Source: an uncultured Spartobacteria bacterium (lineage in GTDB: Bacteria; Verrucomicrobiota; Verrucomicrobiia; Chthoniobacterales; Terrimicrobiaceae). From it: DNA of 47,710 nucleotides. The stretch is from NCBI GenBank assembly GCA_937960895.1, contig CALCJD010000054.1:1-47710 (forward strand), read 5' to 3'. The position numbers were made by a program, and so were the translations under genes. Each line of letters begins with the position of its first letter. The first letter of the stretch is position 1. This document shows positions 30,583-39,316 of the stretch, in pieces. Under the pieces are notes generated by a model, which saw only the letters and a list, made by a program, of their open reading frames with translations, was not told where the DNA came from and did not search any database.

Positions 30583-32354
30583 GTGTAGGTCCGGTAGGGC
30601 TGGTCACAGGCCAGACGGCCGTGCGCGGCGTCGGCCACCGACAGCCGCAGCGATTGCGGTTGGAAGATCACGTTGTGCAGATTCGACTTCATCGCCACCG
30701 GCCGCTTGATGATCTCAATGAGCTCCTCACGCGTGATCCCTCCATAGTTTTTCTGAACCCTCTCGACAAGCGCCTCGTAGCGGCCCGGACCCGAGACCAG
30801 CACGGCATCCTTCACCGGTGTGGGGAGCCGTTCATGCCAGACTCCGGGACCGAACGTCTCGAACTTCTTCGGCGTGGCCGCCACACCAATGGCCGACGGA
30901 CCCTTCCCGTCGGATAGGACATAATAATACTCGCACGTCCGCGGACTCTCCCTCATGAACTTCTCCGCCTCCTCCAGCGTGTTGCAATCCTCCAACGCCT
31001 GCCGAATGAGCAGGCTCATGGGTATGCCGTCCCAATCCCCCTGTCCGTCTCCTCCCATCTCGCCGATCGCCACCTGCTTTTCATTCATGCCCGTCACCGA
31101 TCCGATGAAGCCGAGATAACCGACGGTGACGAAGCGGTTCACTCCCGGCCGCGCAATGGCCATGACAGCCGCATGGTCCTGCAGCCCGATGCCCACCATG
31201 TAATCCAGCACCCGGGCGTGAAGCAGTTCGCCGTCCTTCGTCGCCTCCCCCATCAGCGCCACACCGCTGCAGTGGAAAAACTCCGGAAAGATGTTCGCCA
31301 TCTGGATGAGGTCCAGGGGAAGCCCCGCGCCGTCGGCGAGACCCCGCATTTCCTCGAAATAGGCGGGGGCAATAAACGGACGCTGACGCTCCACCAGCGC
31401 GCGCGCCGCCTTCGGAAACCACTCCCCTTTTTTGAAGGAATACAAAAGACCCACCCCGTAAACCAGACGACGGCAAACCGTCCGGACACCTTCCGGGTCC
31501 AGGCTGCCGTGCTGGCGGCCGATTTCATAAGGGGTTCCCGTCAGGAACATCTGCGCATGACCGTCCCGCACCTGCAGCGAGCCCTCCCCCGAACGGCGGA
31601 CCTCATCCGGCTTGGGCTTCGGCGGGAAGGTCATCGCTCCCACCAGGCGGATCACCTCGGCCACACTGGCGGACAATTCCTCTCCGGAAACCTCTTCCTT
31701 TTGCAGGTCGACCGGATCCGACGCCCCGTCCCTGGCGAGCGGCGACACCTGAATCTGCCAACTGCCCACCTGCAAATCCGCCTCGGCGGGAAGCGCCTCG
31801 CCGCCCAGCCAGAGCGTTCCCACCGAAGTGTGAATCCTCCAGACCGGTCCGTTTTCGCCCCACCGCACTCCGGTGATGATGGGACGCAAATACAAAGCTC
31901 CCAGAAGGCGCTCACGCCATCCCGGTTCCGGAATTCGGTCGGAAAACTCCCGAGCCGCCTGTCGGATCTCCTTCCAATCCGCGTCGGCCGTTTCAAAAGC
32001 CTTCCGACGGGAAAGGGACGCCAACTGCAGCGTGTTGCCCGCGCTTTCGACACGCAGAGGCGAAAAATCCTGACCGGGAATTTCCGCCGTGAGCACAAAC
32101 TCCTTTTCGCTCCGGTCAAACTCCAGGCGATAAACCTTGGCCTGATCGGAACCCTTCGCAATGGTGATTACACGACCGCCTTGCCCGACGGGCAGCGCCC
32201 CCTCCCGAAGGCTTTCCTTCAGTCCGGCATGGCACGCACTCAACAGCCACGTCGCGCAAAGGACATTCGCAACAACCAGGGCCAGCAGGATCGCCAGAAT
32301 GCGAACCCATCGGGATCCCCACAGCCGGTCGAGCAAAGAATGCGGATTATTCAT
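30546..32354 (-). CDS. Membrane-anchored C45-family Ntn hydrolase / acyltransferase
   Basis: A 602-residue protein. An N-terminal membrane helix (about 17-38) is followed by a region of about 240 residues of unknown type (about 39-275), and then a C45 peptidase / acyl-CoA:6-aminopenicillanate acyltransferase-like domain (about 280-600). That domain has YEIGRQHGSLDPEGV, EEMRGLADGAGL, and FFHCSGVALMGEATKDG; Cys362 (HC-SG) is the expected self-processed nucleophile. VGYLGFIGSVTGMNEKQVAI and MKSNLHNVIFQP also fit the family. Known members cleave amide bonds or transfer acyl groups; bacterial ones often have unknown substrates. An opening from 32537 adds residues with no similarity. Co-transcribed with the overlapping alpha/beta hydrolase. 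Confidence 0.82.
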   Translation of the reverse strand: MNNPHSLLDRLWGSRWVRILAILLALVVANVLCATWLLSACHAGLKESLREGALPVGQGGRVITIAKGSDQAKVYRLEFDRSEKEFVLTAEIPGQDFSPLRVESAGNTLQLASLSRRKAFETADADWKEIRQAAREFSDRIPEPGWRERLLGALYLRPIITGVRWGENGPVWRIHTSVGTLWLGGEALPAEADLQVGSWQIQVSPLARDGASDPVDLQKEEVSGEELSASVAEVIRLVGAMTFPPKPKPDEVRRSGEGSLQVRDGHAQMFLTGTPYEIGRQHGSLDPEGVRTVCRRLVYGVGLLYSFKKGEWFPKAARALVERQRPFIAPAYFEEMRGLADGAGLPLDLIQMANIFPEFFHCSGVALMGEATKDGELLHARVLDYMVGIGLQDHAAVMAIARPGVNRFVTVGYLGFIGSVTGMNEKQVAIGEMGGDGQGDWDGIPMSLLIRQALEDCNTLEEAEKFMRESPRTCEYYYVLSDGKGPSAIGVAATPKKFETFGPGVWHERLPTPVKDAVLVSGPGRYEALVERVQKNYGGITREELIEIIKRPVAMKSNLHNVIFQPQSLRLSVADAAHGRLACDQPYRTYTWSELFSPAPSR

Positions 32355-32817
32355 GATGGTACTTCTCCAGCGGAACAACGACACCCCGCATGATGACCTT
32401 CTGGCAGGCCGAAAAATCCATTGGGCAAAAAGAGGGAAACGGCAAAGCGCGAAAATAGCCTCATCGCACCACCGACCTGGGCGGCGACCCGGCCCGCAAC
32501 CAACGGTCCGATGAGAGAGAATGCCCGCGGCAGGCATGAAAAACGGGGGATAAATTTCATGGCGGACGATTCACTATATAAAGACCTCGTATTCACAAGA
32601 TAAATTCTTGCGCTCTGCCAGAGCCTCAGGATCACGCGAATAAATCCCCTTGATTCCAAGACATGACGAACTGTCACTTTCCGGGCGGATCTCCGTCGCA
32701 CAGCGGGCAGAAATGCGGAGGACAGCCCCGCATCAGCGCCGTCAGGCAGGGAAGAAAGACACCTGGAGTTCTCGGAGTAACGAAAACCAAACGCGCCGGT
32801 TTCGCCCGGATGGAGGG
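32355..32817. other. 463-nt gap; AT-rich possible promoter, no gene seen
   Basis: No coding region is convincing here. Open readings on both strands lack family similarity and codon bias. An AT-rich island at 32560-32610 contains, on the minus strand, TTGTGA (32598-32593) and TATAGT (32578-32573) with a 14-nt spacing, a poor but possible promoter for the C45 hydrolase gene about 215 nt downstream. The GC content here is below that of the flanking genes. Confidence 0.35.
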
Positions 32818-33561
32818 CTACAAAGGGTTCACTTCCTGTTCGACCGGCCACAGAATCAATTCCTGAAGCCAAAGCCGTTTCGGCAGCGCACAAATATCCG
32901 CCACGAGCTTCCCCAGATCGGAGGGAAAAATGCACTTTCTCCGTTTTTCCTCATCGAGGTCGGGAATTTGGGCCGAAGCATTAAATCCTGTCGCGCCCCA
33001 GGAGGGAACCACCGTGGTGACGCGCACTCCATGCGGGCGCAACTCGAGGTACAAAGACCGTGAAAAATTTTCCAGTCCGGCCTTGGCCGCCCCATACACT
33101 CCCCAACCGGGCCAGGAATGGCGCGAACACACGCTCGAAATATTGATGATGATTCCGGATTTTTGCTCCCGCATGATCGGAGCCGCCCGGCGGCATCCGT
33201 AGATGGCCGAAGTGAGATTGAGGGCGATCGCGCAGGTGATGTCCTCATCCGTCTGATTCTCCAGATCGGCAATTCGGACCCCGCCCCCCGCATTGTTCAC
33301 CAGGACATCCAATCTTCCGAAGCGCCCTAGTACGGTGGAAAAAACGCGGTCCCAGTCGGCCGGTGACGTTGCGTCGGCAACCAGCGGGTGAACATTTGGA
33401 CCCTCCCGTCCGGCCAAGGCCTGCTCATCGCGGCCCGTAATAAAAACCTCATAACCGCTCGCGACCAGCGCGTCGGCAATCCCCGCCCCAAACCCCTTCG
33501 CCCCGCCGGTGACAATCGCCACGGAATTCGTGGATAAAACGGATTCTGCACTCCTCTTCAT
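32818..33561 (-). CDS. SDR-family oxidoreductase
   Basis: A 247-residue classical short-chain dehydrogenase. It has the TGGAKGFGAG cofactor loop, VLVNNAGGG, the catalytic serine in IINISSVCS, and YGAAKAGLENFS (Tyr-x-x-x-Lys). It should use NAD(P)H to oxidise a sugar or alcohol. The gene lies 113 nt downstream of the DUF4838 gene on the same strand and is plausibly part of that accessory transcript. An aspartate or arginine after the second beta-strand (ITGRDEQALAGR) favours NADP(H), but this is weak evidence. Substrate unknown. Confidence 0.88.
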   Translation of the reverse strand: MKRSAESVLSTNSVAIVTGGAKGFGAGIADALVASGYEVFITGRDEQALAGREGPNVHPLVADATSPADWDRVFSTVLGRFGRLDVLVNNAGGGVRIADLENQTDEDITCAIALNLTSAIYGCRRAAPIMREQKSGIIINISSVCSRHSWPGWGVYGAAKAGLENFSRSLYLELRPHGVRVTTVVPSWGATGFNASAQIPDLDEEKRRKCIFPSDLGKLVADICALPKRLWLQELILWPVEQEVNPL

Positions 33562-33674
33562 ATCTTGTTTTCAAACGTTGTCGGCTTTTTTTGCATCAAT
33601 CGGATTTCCCGGAAAAAGGTCGCGACGTGCGCCTTCGTCCCCATTTCCCTTCGCACAGTCCCCACCGGCTCCAT

Positions 33675-36600
33675 TCAGTCGAATTTCAATCGCCCACGTC
33701 GCGAGGCCGGCAGATCTTCCCATGGAGCGTTCATCGGCGGGGCCCACATGTAACGCAATCCTCCCTGCCGCGATCGGGACACTTCCACCGAAACCTCGCT
33801 CTCATACTCTTCCAGGATGGAGCGTTTGGGAATCCGGAAAAAAGCGTTCCATTGTTCCTTCCCCTGTTCGCCTGCCGCGGTGACCCCTTCCACCTCCGTG
33901 CGAAGTCCGGAAATGGGATTGTAGCTTATTGACACTTCGTTCGAACTTCCGTGGAAGGTCAATGAGACCTGATCGGCGTCATTGGCAGGTTCCGCCTGGG
34001 TGCATTGGAAAAACGCATAGAGATGATTGTCATCCTGCAGGAACCGAACGATCGTTTCACCGTTGCCCGCATCAAAACCCAGGTTTTCCAAAGGCACTTT
34101 GGCGCGGGGCCGTCCTCTCACCAACCTGATCGGACGGGCCACGTCCCAGACCTTTTCCTCCGTGCTGAATCGTGGCGGGGCTTCCACACGTGCGACCCGA
34201 TATTTCGGGAGGGCCCTCAACCATCGGTGGGCCGTACGGGCGCTCGGCAGGAACCCATCGTGGGTGGTGTACATGGTGCGCTGCGGATGGAAATCCTCAA
34301 AAGCATCCCGCATCCACGCGACGCGGCGCTGATATTCGGTCAGGCCCGACTCCGGCGGTGGTTCCACCGGTTCCGGCGTCATCCTGATCCGCAACGAGGC
34401 CCCGCCGGTCCGGAAAGGGGTTTCCGCCTCCTCTCCCGCCGGAGTTTTTTCCTCACCGAGGTGCCGATCCACCCGTTCGCTCTGAACTCCAAGCGACGAG
34501 TTTTTCGAAAAAAGATGAAACAAAAACGTCGTGTGAGGCGGGATTTCGGGAACATCTCCCCTGATTTTCGAACTGACATCCGTCTCTGCTTCCGCATCGA
34601 CAACTTCGATGTCATCGAACTCCCGTCGCAGGGATAGGTTCGCATAGGCCACCGCTCCCCGATGGTGCCTTCGGAAAAGTCTCACGCTTTCGAGGGCCTG
34701 CGCTCCGGGCGGGGCGACGAACGTTTCGGCAATTGTCTTAGGCTTCGCGGAGAACCGGCTGTCCAGCGCAAAGGTGGACGGCGCCCCGCGCCAGGTGATT
34801 TCCGCATAACTGTTGGAGCCTCCCTGGGCGTGACCGGACACGGAAATGACAAACCTGGCGCCGGGAAAAGCCGGTATGCCCAAATGATTGGCCAGATGCA
34901 CCCTGTACCCGGATTCAAAAAGTTTTTCCTCGTCGGCAAGCCTCATTCCCTCCGGAATGAGCTCCCGGGGAGGATCCGGTTGGACTGTCTTGAGGGTCGC
35001 CTTGGGCCCGGGTTCCACAACTAGCTTCTGACCACGCCGCAAAATCCCCTCATAGGTCAGACTTCCCGTGTTCCATCGGAGCGTCGGATTTTGAACAGGC
35101 TGGTCCAACGCCTCGAGGGTTACGGTCCACGACTCTTTTTGATCACTCCCATTTCGGCGGACGAACCATCCTTCCCCGTGCTCAAACGTACTGGGCCTGC
35201 CGCCCGGAATCCGGCCGACGGCCTCCTGGGCCTCAAAAAGAGCCTGTTCGATTTCGTCGATGACATCCGGTGTGTAGGTCCTTCCGAACAGCATTCCCGG
35301 AGACACCCACGCCGTATCCCTCTGCTGATGATAGGCGGGCCAGCTGGTCTGCTCATATCTTTTGATCAGGATGGAGTAGAATCGCTCCATGGCCGCGGCT
35401 CCCGGACCAAAAAATTTGGTGCAGTAGTCGTGCAGATACGCATCAACATCCAGATCCGGATCCCAAAGCAACCGCATCGTCAGGGCCTCCATGAAATGGG
35501 TGTATTGATGATTGTCATCAATGCTGCGGTTCAGAAACATGCCGCCCATCAGGTTCCGGTACTTCTGCAGAAAATTCTGTTGAAGATGCGGAAAAATAAT
35601 CGGCGCCGTCGTCCAGAATCCCGGGTAGCATTGGTAATCCCAAACAAACATCCGCTCCCGCTCTCCGCCGAGCGCCTCCGACCATTGTTTCAAAAGCTCC
35701 TCAACCGCAGCGGCGGCCCCGTCTTCCTTTTGGAAATTCACCTGGGCATTGTGAAGGCACACCATCACATCGACGTTCTTCGGGAGCTTTTTGGTTCCCG
35801 GCAGCAATCTCCCCTGATAAGCCAGAGCTGCGATTCGTTTGTCCGGCCACCGTTTGGCAACCTCCTCGGCGAGGTTGTAAATGTAGTGGTCCCACCAAAG
35901 GCGGGAGTGACGGCCAAAACGGCCCCGCTGGGGGTCGATCAGGCTCTGACAGCCGCTGCAATGGCATTCACTCCAGTTGTCGACGGGTTCGACCTGAATG
36001 TATTTGGCGGTCGGAGGTCGGGAACCGACCCACTTGCCCGTTTCGTAAAAATTTTTGATATGTTCGAGCTCCCGCTTGAGAACGTCCGGATTGCTGTAAC
36101 ACAGGGAAGTAAAGTCCCTCGTTCCGTCGGCCCGCAGTGCAAAATATTCCGGATGGCTTTCCTGATAGACCGCATCCCACCCCTCGTGGGTGTGATTGCA
36201 TCTGAACCCGGTAGAACTGCCCTCCAGCAATATCCCCGGAGCGCGGTCGTGGGTTTGCCGGTAGGGAAATGCCGGAGCAAACACCTCATCAACGGGCCCG
36301 ATGCGGACCGTCGGCAGATTCGGCACGACCACACCCAGATCCGCATCCGGCCCCTCCTCGAAGAAAAAGCGAAAGCCCAGCAGCTTCTCCAGAAACAGAT
36401 AGGTTCCGTGAATCGTCCCGCGATCGCGGGGAAGTGGTTCATGGTTGGTGCCGGCGGGAGCAATCTCCCCCAGGATGGCAATTCCCCTCGGGAAGGATAC
36501 AATCCGGGCCGATTCCGGCTCGGACGGCGGCTTCAATTGAAATTGATCCGAAACCGCACTGCGTCCGAGGAGCACGAGCGTTCCCTCGTCGGGGGCCTCC

Positions 36601-36908
36601 GATGCGCACACAACAGGCAGTTCCGCACGACTGCTGCGCAGGAGATATCTGTTCAGGATTTTCGCCGCCTTCAGGGCCGTCTGGTGGGGCGAGTTCGAAT
36701 CCTTCGAAAGATCGGACGGCCCGTCCGGAATAACGATCGTCGCGACCGGCTTTCCCTTTTCGATTAATCCCACGGCAGGGCCTTCGCCGGCGGCGTGGCC
36801 GGTCGACTCAAGGAACCCGCCCAGAAGCAGCGCTGTGAAAATTTCGAAATAGGACCATCGCAGGCAACCCGCAGATCGCCCCAGAAAAGCTGTCACTGTC
36901 GAAAGCAT
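33675..36908 (-). CDS. Large secreted DUF4838-domain protein
   Basis: A 1077-residue protein with a weak N-terminal hydrophobic stretch (about 20-40, YFEIFTALLLGGFLESTGHAA) that may be a signal peptide. Residues about 45-200 resemble the N-terminal domain of glycosidase families such as GH67 and GH20 (LVLLGRSAVSDQ, YLFLEKLLGFRFF). The central DUF4838 region follows (about 205-560), with a Cys cluster at 315, 317 and 320 (NWSECHCSGCQS). This domain is related to TIM-barrel glycosidases. The C-terminal third (about 700-1077) is beta-rich and its end (YAFFQCTQAEPANDADQVSL) resembles a CBM9/DOMON-type domain. It overlaps the pseudopilin stop by one base (TAATG). Role in polysaccharide breakdown is likely but the bond cut is unknown. 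Confidence 0.82.
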   Translation of the reverse strand: MLSTVTAFLGRSAGCLRWSYFEIFTALLLGGFLESTGHAAGEGPAVGLIEKGKPVATIVIPDGPSDLSKDSNSPHQTALKAAKILNRYLLRSSRAELPVVCASEAPDEGTLVLLGRSAVSDQFQLKPPSEPESARIVSFPRGIAILGEIAPAGTNHEPLPRDRGTIHGTYLFLEKLLGFRFFFEEGPDADLGVVVPNLPTVRIGPVDEVFAPAFPYRQTHDRAPGILLEGSSTGFRCNHTHEGWDAVYQESHPEYFALRADGTRDFTSLCYSNPDVLKRELEHIKNFYETGKWVGSRPPTAKYIQVEPVDNWSECHCSGCQSLIDPQRGRFGRHSRLWWDHYIYNLAEEVAKRWPDKRIAALAYQGRLLPGTKKLPKNVDVMVCLHNAQVNFQKEDGAAAAVEELLKQWSEALGGERERMFVWDYQCYPGFWTTAPIIFPHLQQNFLQKYRNLMGGMFLNRSIDDNHQYTHFMEALTMRLLWDPDLDVDAYLHDYCTKFFGPGAAAMERFYSILIKRYEQTSWPAYHQQRDTAWVSPGMLFGRTYTPDVIDEIEQALFEAQEAVGRIPGGRPSTFEHGEGWFVRRNGSDQKESWTVTLEALDQPVQNPTLRWNTGSLTYEGILRRGQKLVVEPGPKATLKTVQPDPPRELIPEGMRLADEEKLFESGYRVHLANHLGIPAFPGARFVISVSGHAQGGSNSYAEITWRGAPSTFALDSRFSAKPKTIAETFVAPPGAQALESVRLFRRHHRGAVAYANLSLRREFDDIEVVDAEAETDVSSKIRGDVPEIPPHTTFLFHLFSKNSSLGVQSERVDRHLGEEKTPAGEEAETPFRTGGASLRIRMTPEPVEPPPESGLTEYQRRVAWMRDAFEDFHPQRTMYTTHDGFLPSARTAHRWLRALPKYRVARVEAPPRFSTEEKVWDVARPIRLVRGRPRAKVPLENLGFDAGNGETIVRFLQDDNHLYAFFQCTQAEPANDADQVSLTFHGSSNEVSISYNPISGLRTEVEGVTAAGEQGKEQWNAFFRIPKRSILEEYESEVSVEVSRSRQGGLRYMWAPPMNAPWEDLPASRRGRLKFD

Positions 36909-37561
36909 TATTGGTCGCCCGGCTTGGGCAATCTGTATTCACTGTGGCCGTCAAGATAGGAGTAAATGAGCTTGCTTTGCAGCGATGTCGAATAGAGCGC
37001 GTGGGCGTATTGATGATTTCCGAAATAGTCCCGCAAGTAGGGGGTCGAGGAAAGATGCTCGGAAACCGCCGCCAGTGTCACAGTGCCCTTGGTCAGGCCG
37101 AGTTTGTTTCCCAAAAAAGTATAATAATAAGTCGCCCCGTGACCGGCGATGTTCTTCTTGTCGATGGCGCTGGGACAATACCAGACCGTCCGGGCCCGAT
37201 AGGGAATCGCCTTGTAGGCATTCCATACGGCTCGCTGCAGTCCGTAGGGCTCCAGAAGAACACAAAGTTCACCGGGTCCCCCATATTGAACGCCATAAAG
37301 TCCGCCGGATCCGTTTTGCCATTCCACATCCGCCGGTCTCACCCAGAGCTGATTTCCATTGTCCCCAAGATAGGACAAATAGGCCGAGGTGATTTGCCGA
37401 TGATTTCCCAGGCATTTTGTGACAGCCGACTTTTTGCGGACCCCGTTCATGACGGGTAACAGAAGCCCTAGCAAAATTGCCAGAACCAGCAGGGAGACAA
37501 GCATCTCAACAAGCGTGAAGGCCCGCCCGTTGGCCGGGAAACCAGATTTGGCAGCATTCAT
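36908..37561 (-). CDS. Pseudopilin-like protein with prepilin N-terminus
   Basis: A 217-residue protein with a type IV prepilin-type leader: NGRAFTLVEMLVSLLVLAIL (about 11-30). Cleavage is expected after Ala14 before Phe, with Glu at position 5 of the mature helix. The rest is a soluble globular domain with RKKSAVTKCLGNHRQITSAY (N-terminal helix continuation) and the late YLDGHSEYRLP motif of the verrucomicrobial/planctomycete 'DUF1559-like' H-x-G-G family. ATG 37561 is used because it begins just before the leader; the longer opening from 37666 is unsupported. It overlaps the DUF4838 gene by one base, so the two are translationally coupled. The function of these proteins, often abundant in this phylum, is not settled. 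Confidence 0.85.
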   Translation of the reverse strand: MNAAKSGFPANGRAFTLVEMLVSLLVLAILLGLLLPVMNGVRKKSAVTKCLGNHRQITSAYLSYLGDNGNQLWVRPADVEWQNGSGGLYGVQYGGPGELCVLLEPYGLQRAVWNAYKAIPYRARTVWYCPSAIDKKNIAGHGATYYYTFLGNKLGLTKGTVTLAAVSEHLSSTPYLRDYFGNHQYAHALYSTSLQSKLIYSYLDGHSEYRLPKPGDQ

Positions 37562-37592
37562 GGGGAACAACAGATCTTGAGCGGGACGAAAA

Positions 37593-38261
37593 TCATTCCG
37601 CGGGGCCACTGGAAATGCGCACGTTGTCGATGAGACGGTTCGGTCCGTTCGGGTAGCCCGACACACGAAACTCCACCTGGTCGATCCGGGTCACGTGGTC
37701 GTTTCCAAAGTCCTCCAGAACCACCTCCCCATCCCTTTCCACAGTGAGCTTCTGGTCCTCCGGATTGAACCTCACCTTCACTTCCTGAACGTCCGTATTT
37801 TTGTTGAGGGAAACCCCGGGCACTCCCGCACGACTGATTTCCCCGTAGCCACCCCATCCCATTCCGCTCGCATTTTCCCCGTGTCCAAACATGGTCTCAA
37901 GGTTGCAGCCGGCCACGGAATACCCCGCGCCGGTTTCGCTGTCCACCAGACTGATCATCACCCAATGTCCATCCCCGGAGGCTTTTTCGTTCCGGATTTC
38001 AAAAGCCACCTCAACCGGACCCGTCAGCGGTTTCCCGAGCTTCACCGAAATGGGCGCCTTTGTTCCGCCGTTCAAAACCTTCAGTTCACCATTCTCGACG
38101 GTATAAAACTCCGGCTGTGCGGTCACCCAAGTCGGATTGTTCGTAAAATCTCCGTCATCGAAGCCGTCTTCCAGAACAACCTCCCCAACGACGGGTCGGA
38201 CGACAAGGAGCGTCGCCAAGAAAAGGCTGCATGTTTTGAGAATTCTCATTTTTCCAGTCAT
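37593..38261 (-). CDS. Secreted LamG/concanavalin-like protein
   Basis: A 222-residue exported protein with a signal peptide (ILKTCSLFLATLLVVRPVVG, about 7-26). The mature part is a single beta-sandwich of the concanavalin/LamG or DUF1080 type: LEDGFDDGDFTNNPTWV, YTVENGELKVLN, VEVAFEIRNEK, VQEVKVRFNPEDQKLTVERDG and IDNVRIS at the end. Such domains bind or hydrolyse glycans; no catalytic pair is recognised, so binding is more likely. A second ATG at 38249 is an alternative start. The pseudopilin gene follows after 31 nt on the same strand. Confidence 0.8.
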   Translation of the reverse strand: MTGKMRILKTCSLFLATLLVVRPVVGEVVLEDGFDDGDFTNNPTWVTAQPEFYTVENGELKVLNGGTKAPISVKLGKPLTGPVEVAFEIRNEKASGDGHWVMISLVDSETGAGYSVAGCNLETMFGHGENASGMGWGGYGEISRAGVPGVSLNKNTDVQEVKVRFNPEDQKLTVERDGEVVLEDFGNDHVTRIDQVEFRVSGYPNGPNRLIDNVRISSGPAE

Positions 38262-38309
38262 ACGTTGAGTTGAAAAGCCAAAGCGGTCGGAGACCCTCCG
38301 ATGAATTTG

Positions 38310-38335
38310 CCGATGACGGACACCATGGTCATCGG
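38310..38335 (-). other. Hairpin between the PEP-CTERM and LamG-like genes
   Basis: CCGATGAC (38310-38317) and GTCATCGG (38328-38335) form a perfect 8-bp stem with a 10-nt loop, 85 nt after the PEP-CTERM stop. There is no U-tract. A smaller hairpin CGGAG-ACC-CTCCG lies at 38288-38300, just before the next gene. They may set the relative mRNA stability of the two genes. Confidence 0.4.
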
Positions 38336-38419
38336 AAGATCCATCGTGCAGGATCCGCCCCCATTTTTCATTGAAGTCATCCGACCGCCCCCGGGCATAC
38401 CAAGCTCCAGGTCCCCAAT

Positions 38420-39316
38420 TTATCGTCTGCCTCCGCGGCGCCAGACCAATCCCAGCAGGGACGCTCCGATCATCATGGAAAGGGCGTTCGGCTCGGGAAC
38501 GGTGACACTGTTCAGCGTGGTTCCCAACCTGAAGGCATCGGACATCCCGATCGCCGCGGCCGTCCCCTGGCCATAGGCTTCAATCCCGACACTGGTGATG
38601 GATCCCCCGAAGTCGGCACTGTAGCTGATCGAGGGGGCTCCCAAACTTGCCGGGTCGGTGACATTGGTCGGATCGAGCCAGAGGGAAATCGTCGAAGATC
38701 CCGTCTCCAACAACGACACCCGCCCCACCACAAGATGGGTCGTGTTAAGCGCCAGCGTGGGCCCGGTGCCCGCAAGCGTCCCATCAGACAAAGTCCGAAA
38801 GGTCTCTCCCACAAGCAGAAAACCCGCATCAGCCGTGCTTCGGCTTGTTCCGGCAACATTAAAATACAAACCCGTGCGACCCGAATCGTTGACGCTCGTA
38901 CCGCCGACCCGCAAGAGAATGGAAAACCAAACCTCCGTGCCGCCTTCCGTGCCCAGAACCGGTTGGGCCAGGAGGCGCGAACTGACCCCATCTCCCGAGG
39001 AGTAAAAGGAATAAATTTGTCCGGTGCCGGTTTGTGTCACATCATAACCCACCGCGGTGTAGCTCAAGTTCACCGTGGAAAGCACCTCGGGAACCGCGCT
39101 TCCCATCCACGCTCCGGACCATCCTTGACCACCATCATTGGCCGCGTCCGCGAGGATGCCTGAAGCATAGGTAAAATCTTCCGACGCAAGAACGACAGCC
39201 GACCCCGTCTGCTGGGTGAAAAGAAGAAGTCCGAGCGAAAGGCCGCAGACCCCCAACTTTCCGTAGATCCGGTTCCGAAAAACACTCCAAGTTCTGGGAC
39301 GATGCGAGATTTTCAT
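38420..39316 (-). CDS. PEP-CTERM sorting-domain protein
   Basis: A 298-residue exported protein. A signal peptide lies at about 20-40 (KLGVCGLSLGLLLFTQQTGS). The body is a LamG/concanavalin-like beta-sandwich (LASEDFTYASGILADAAN, GGQGWSGAWMGS, LWLDPTNVTDPASLG). The C-terminus is a PEP-CTERM signal: VPEPNALSMMIGASLLGLVW followed by RRGGRR, that is the Pro-Glu-Pro box, a membrane helix and a basic tail. This is recognised by exosortase, which should be encoded elsewhere. Such proteins are linked to surface or polysaccharide-associated matrices. A strong TTGACA-operator promoter lies directly upstream. Confidence 0.9.
   Translation of the reverse strand: MKISHRPRTWSVFRNRIYGKLGVCGLSLGLLLFTQQTGSAVVLASEDFTYASGILADAANDGGQGWSGAWMGSAVPEVLSTVNLSYTAVGYDVTQTGTGQIYSFYSSGDGVSSRLLAQPVLGTEGGTEVWFSILLRVGGTSVNDSGRTGLYFNVAGTSRSTADAGFLLVGETFRTLSDGTLAGTGPTLALNTTHLVVGRVSLLETGSSTISLWLDPTNVTDPASLGAPSISYSADFGGSITSVGIEAYGQGTAAAIGMSDAFRLGTTLNSVTVPEPNALSMMIGASLLGLVWRRGGRR

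Noticed and set aside
32351..32935. 194-codon minus-strand frame in the gap before the C45 gene
   Set aside because: It overlaps the SDR end and lacks codon bias, signal or domain.
35091..36767. 558-codon plus-strand frame opposite the DUF4838 gene
   Set aside because: No family similarity; the minus-strand frame is a recognised DUF4838 protein coupled to its neighbours.
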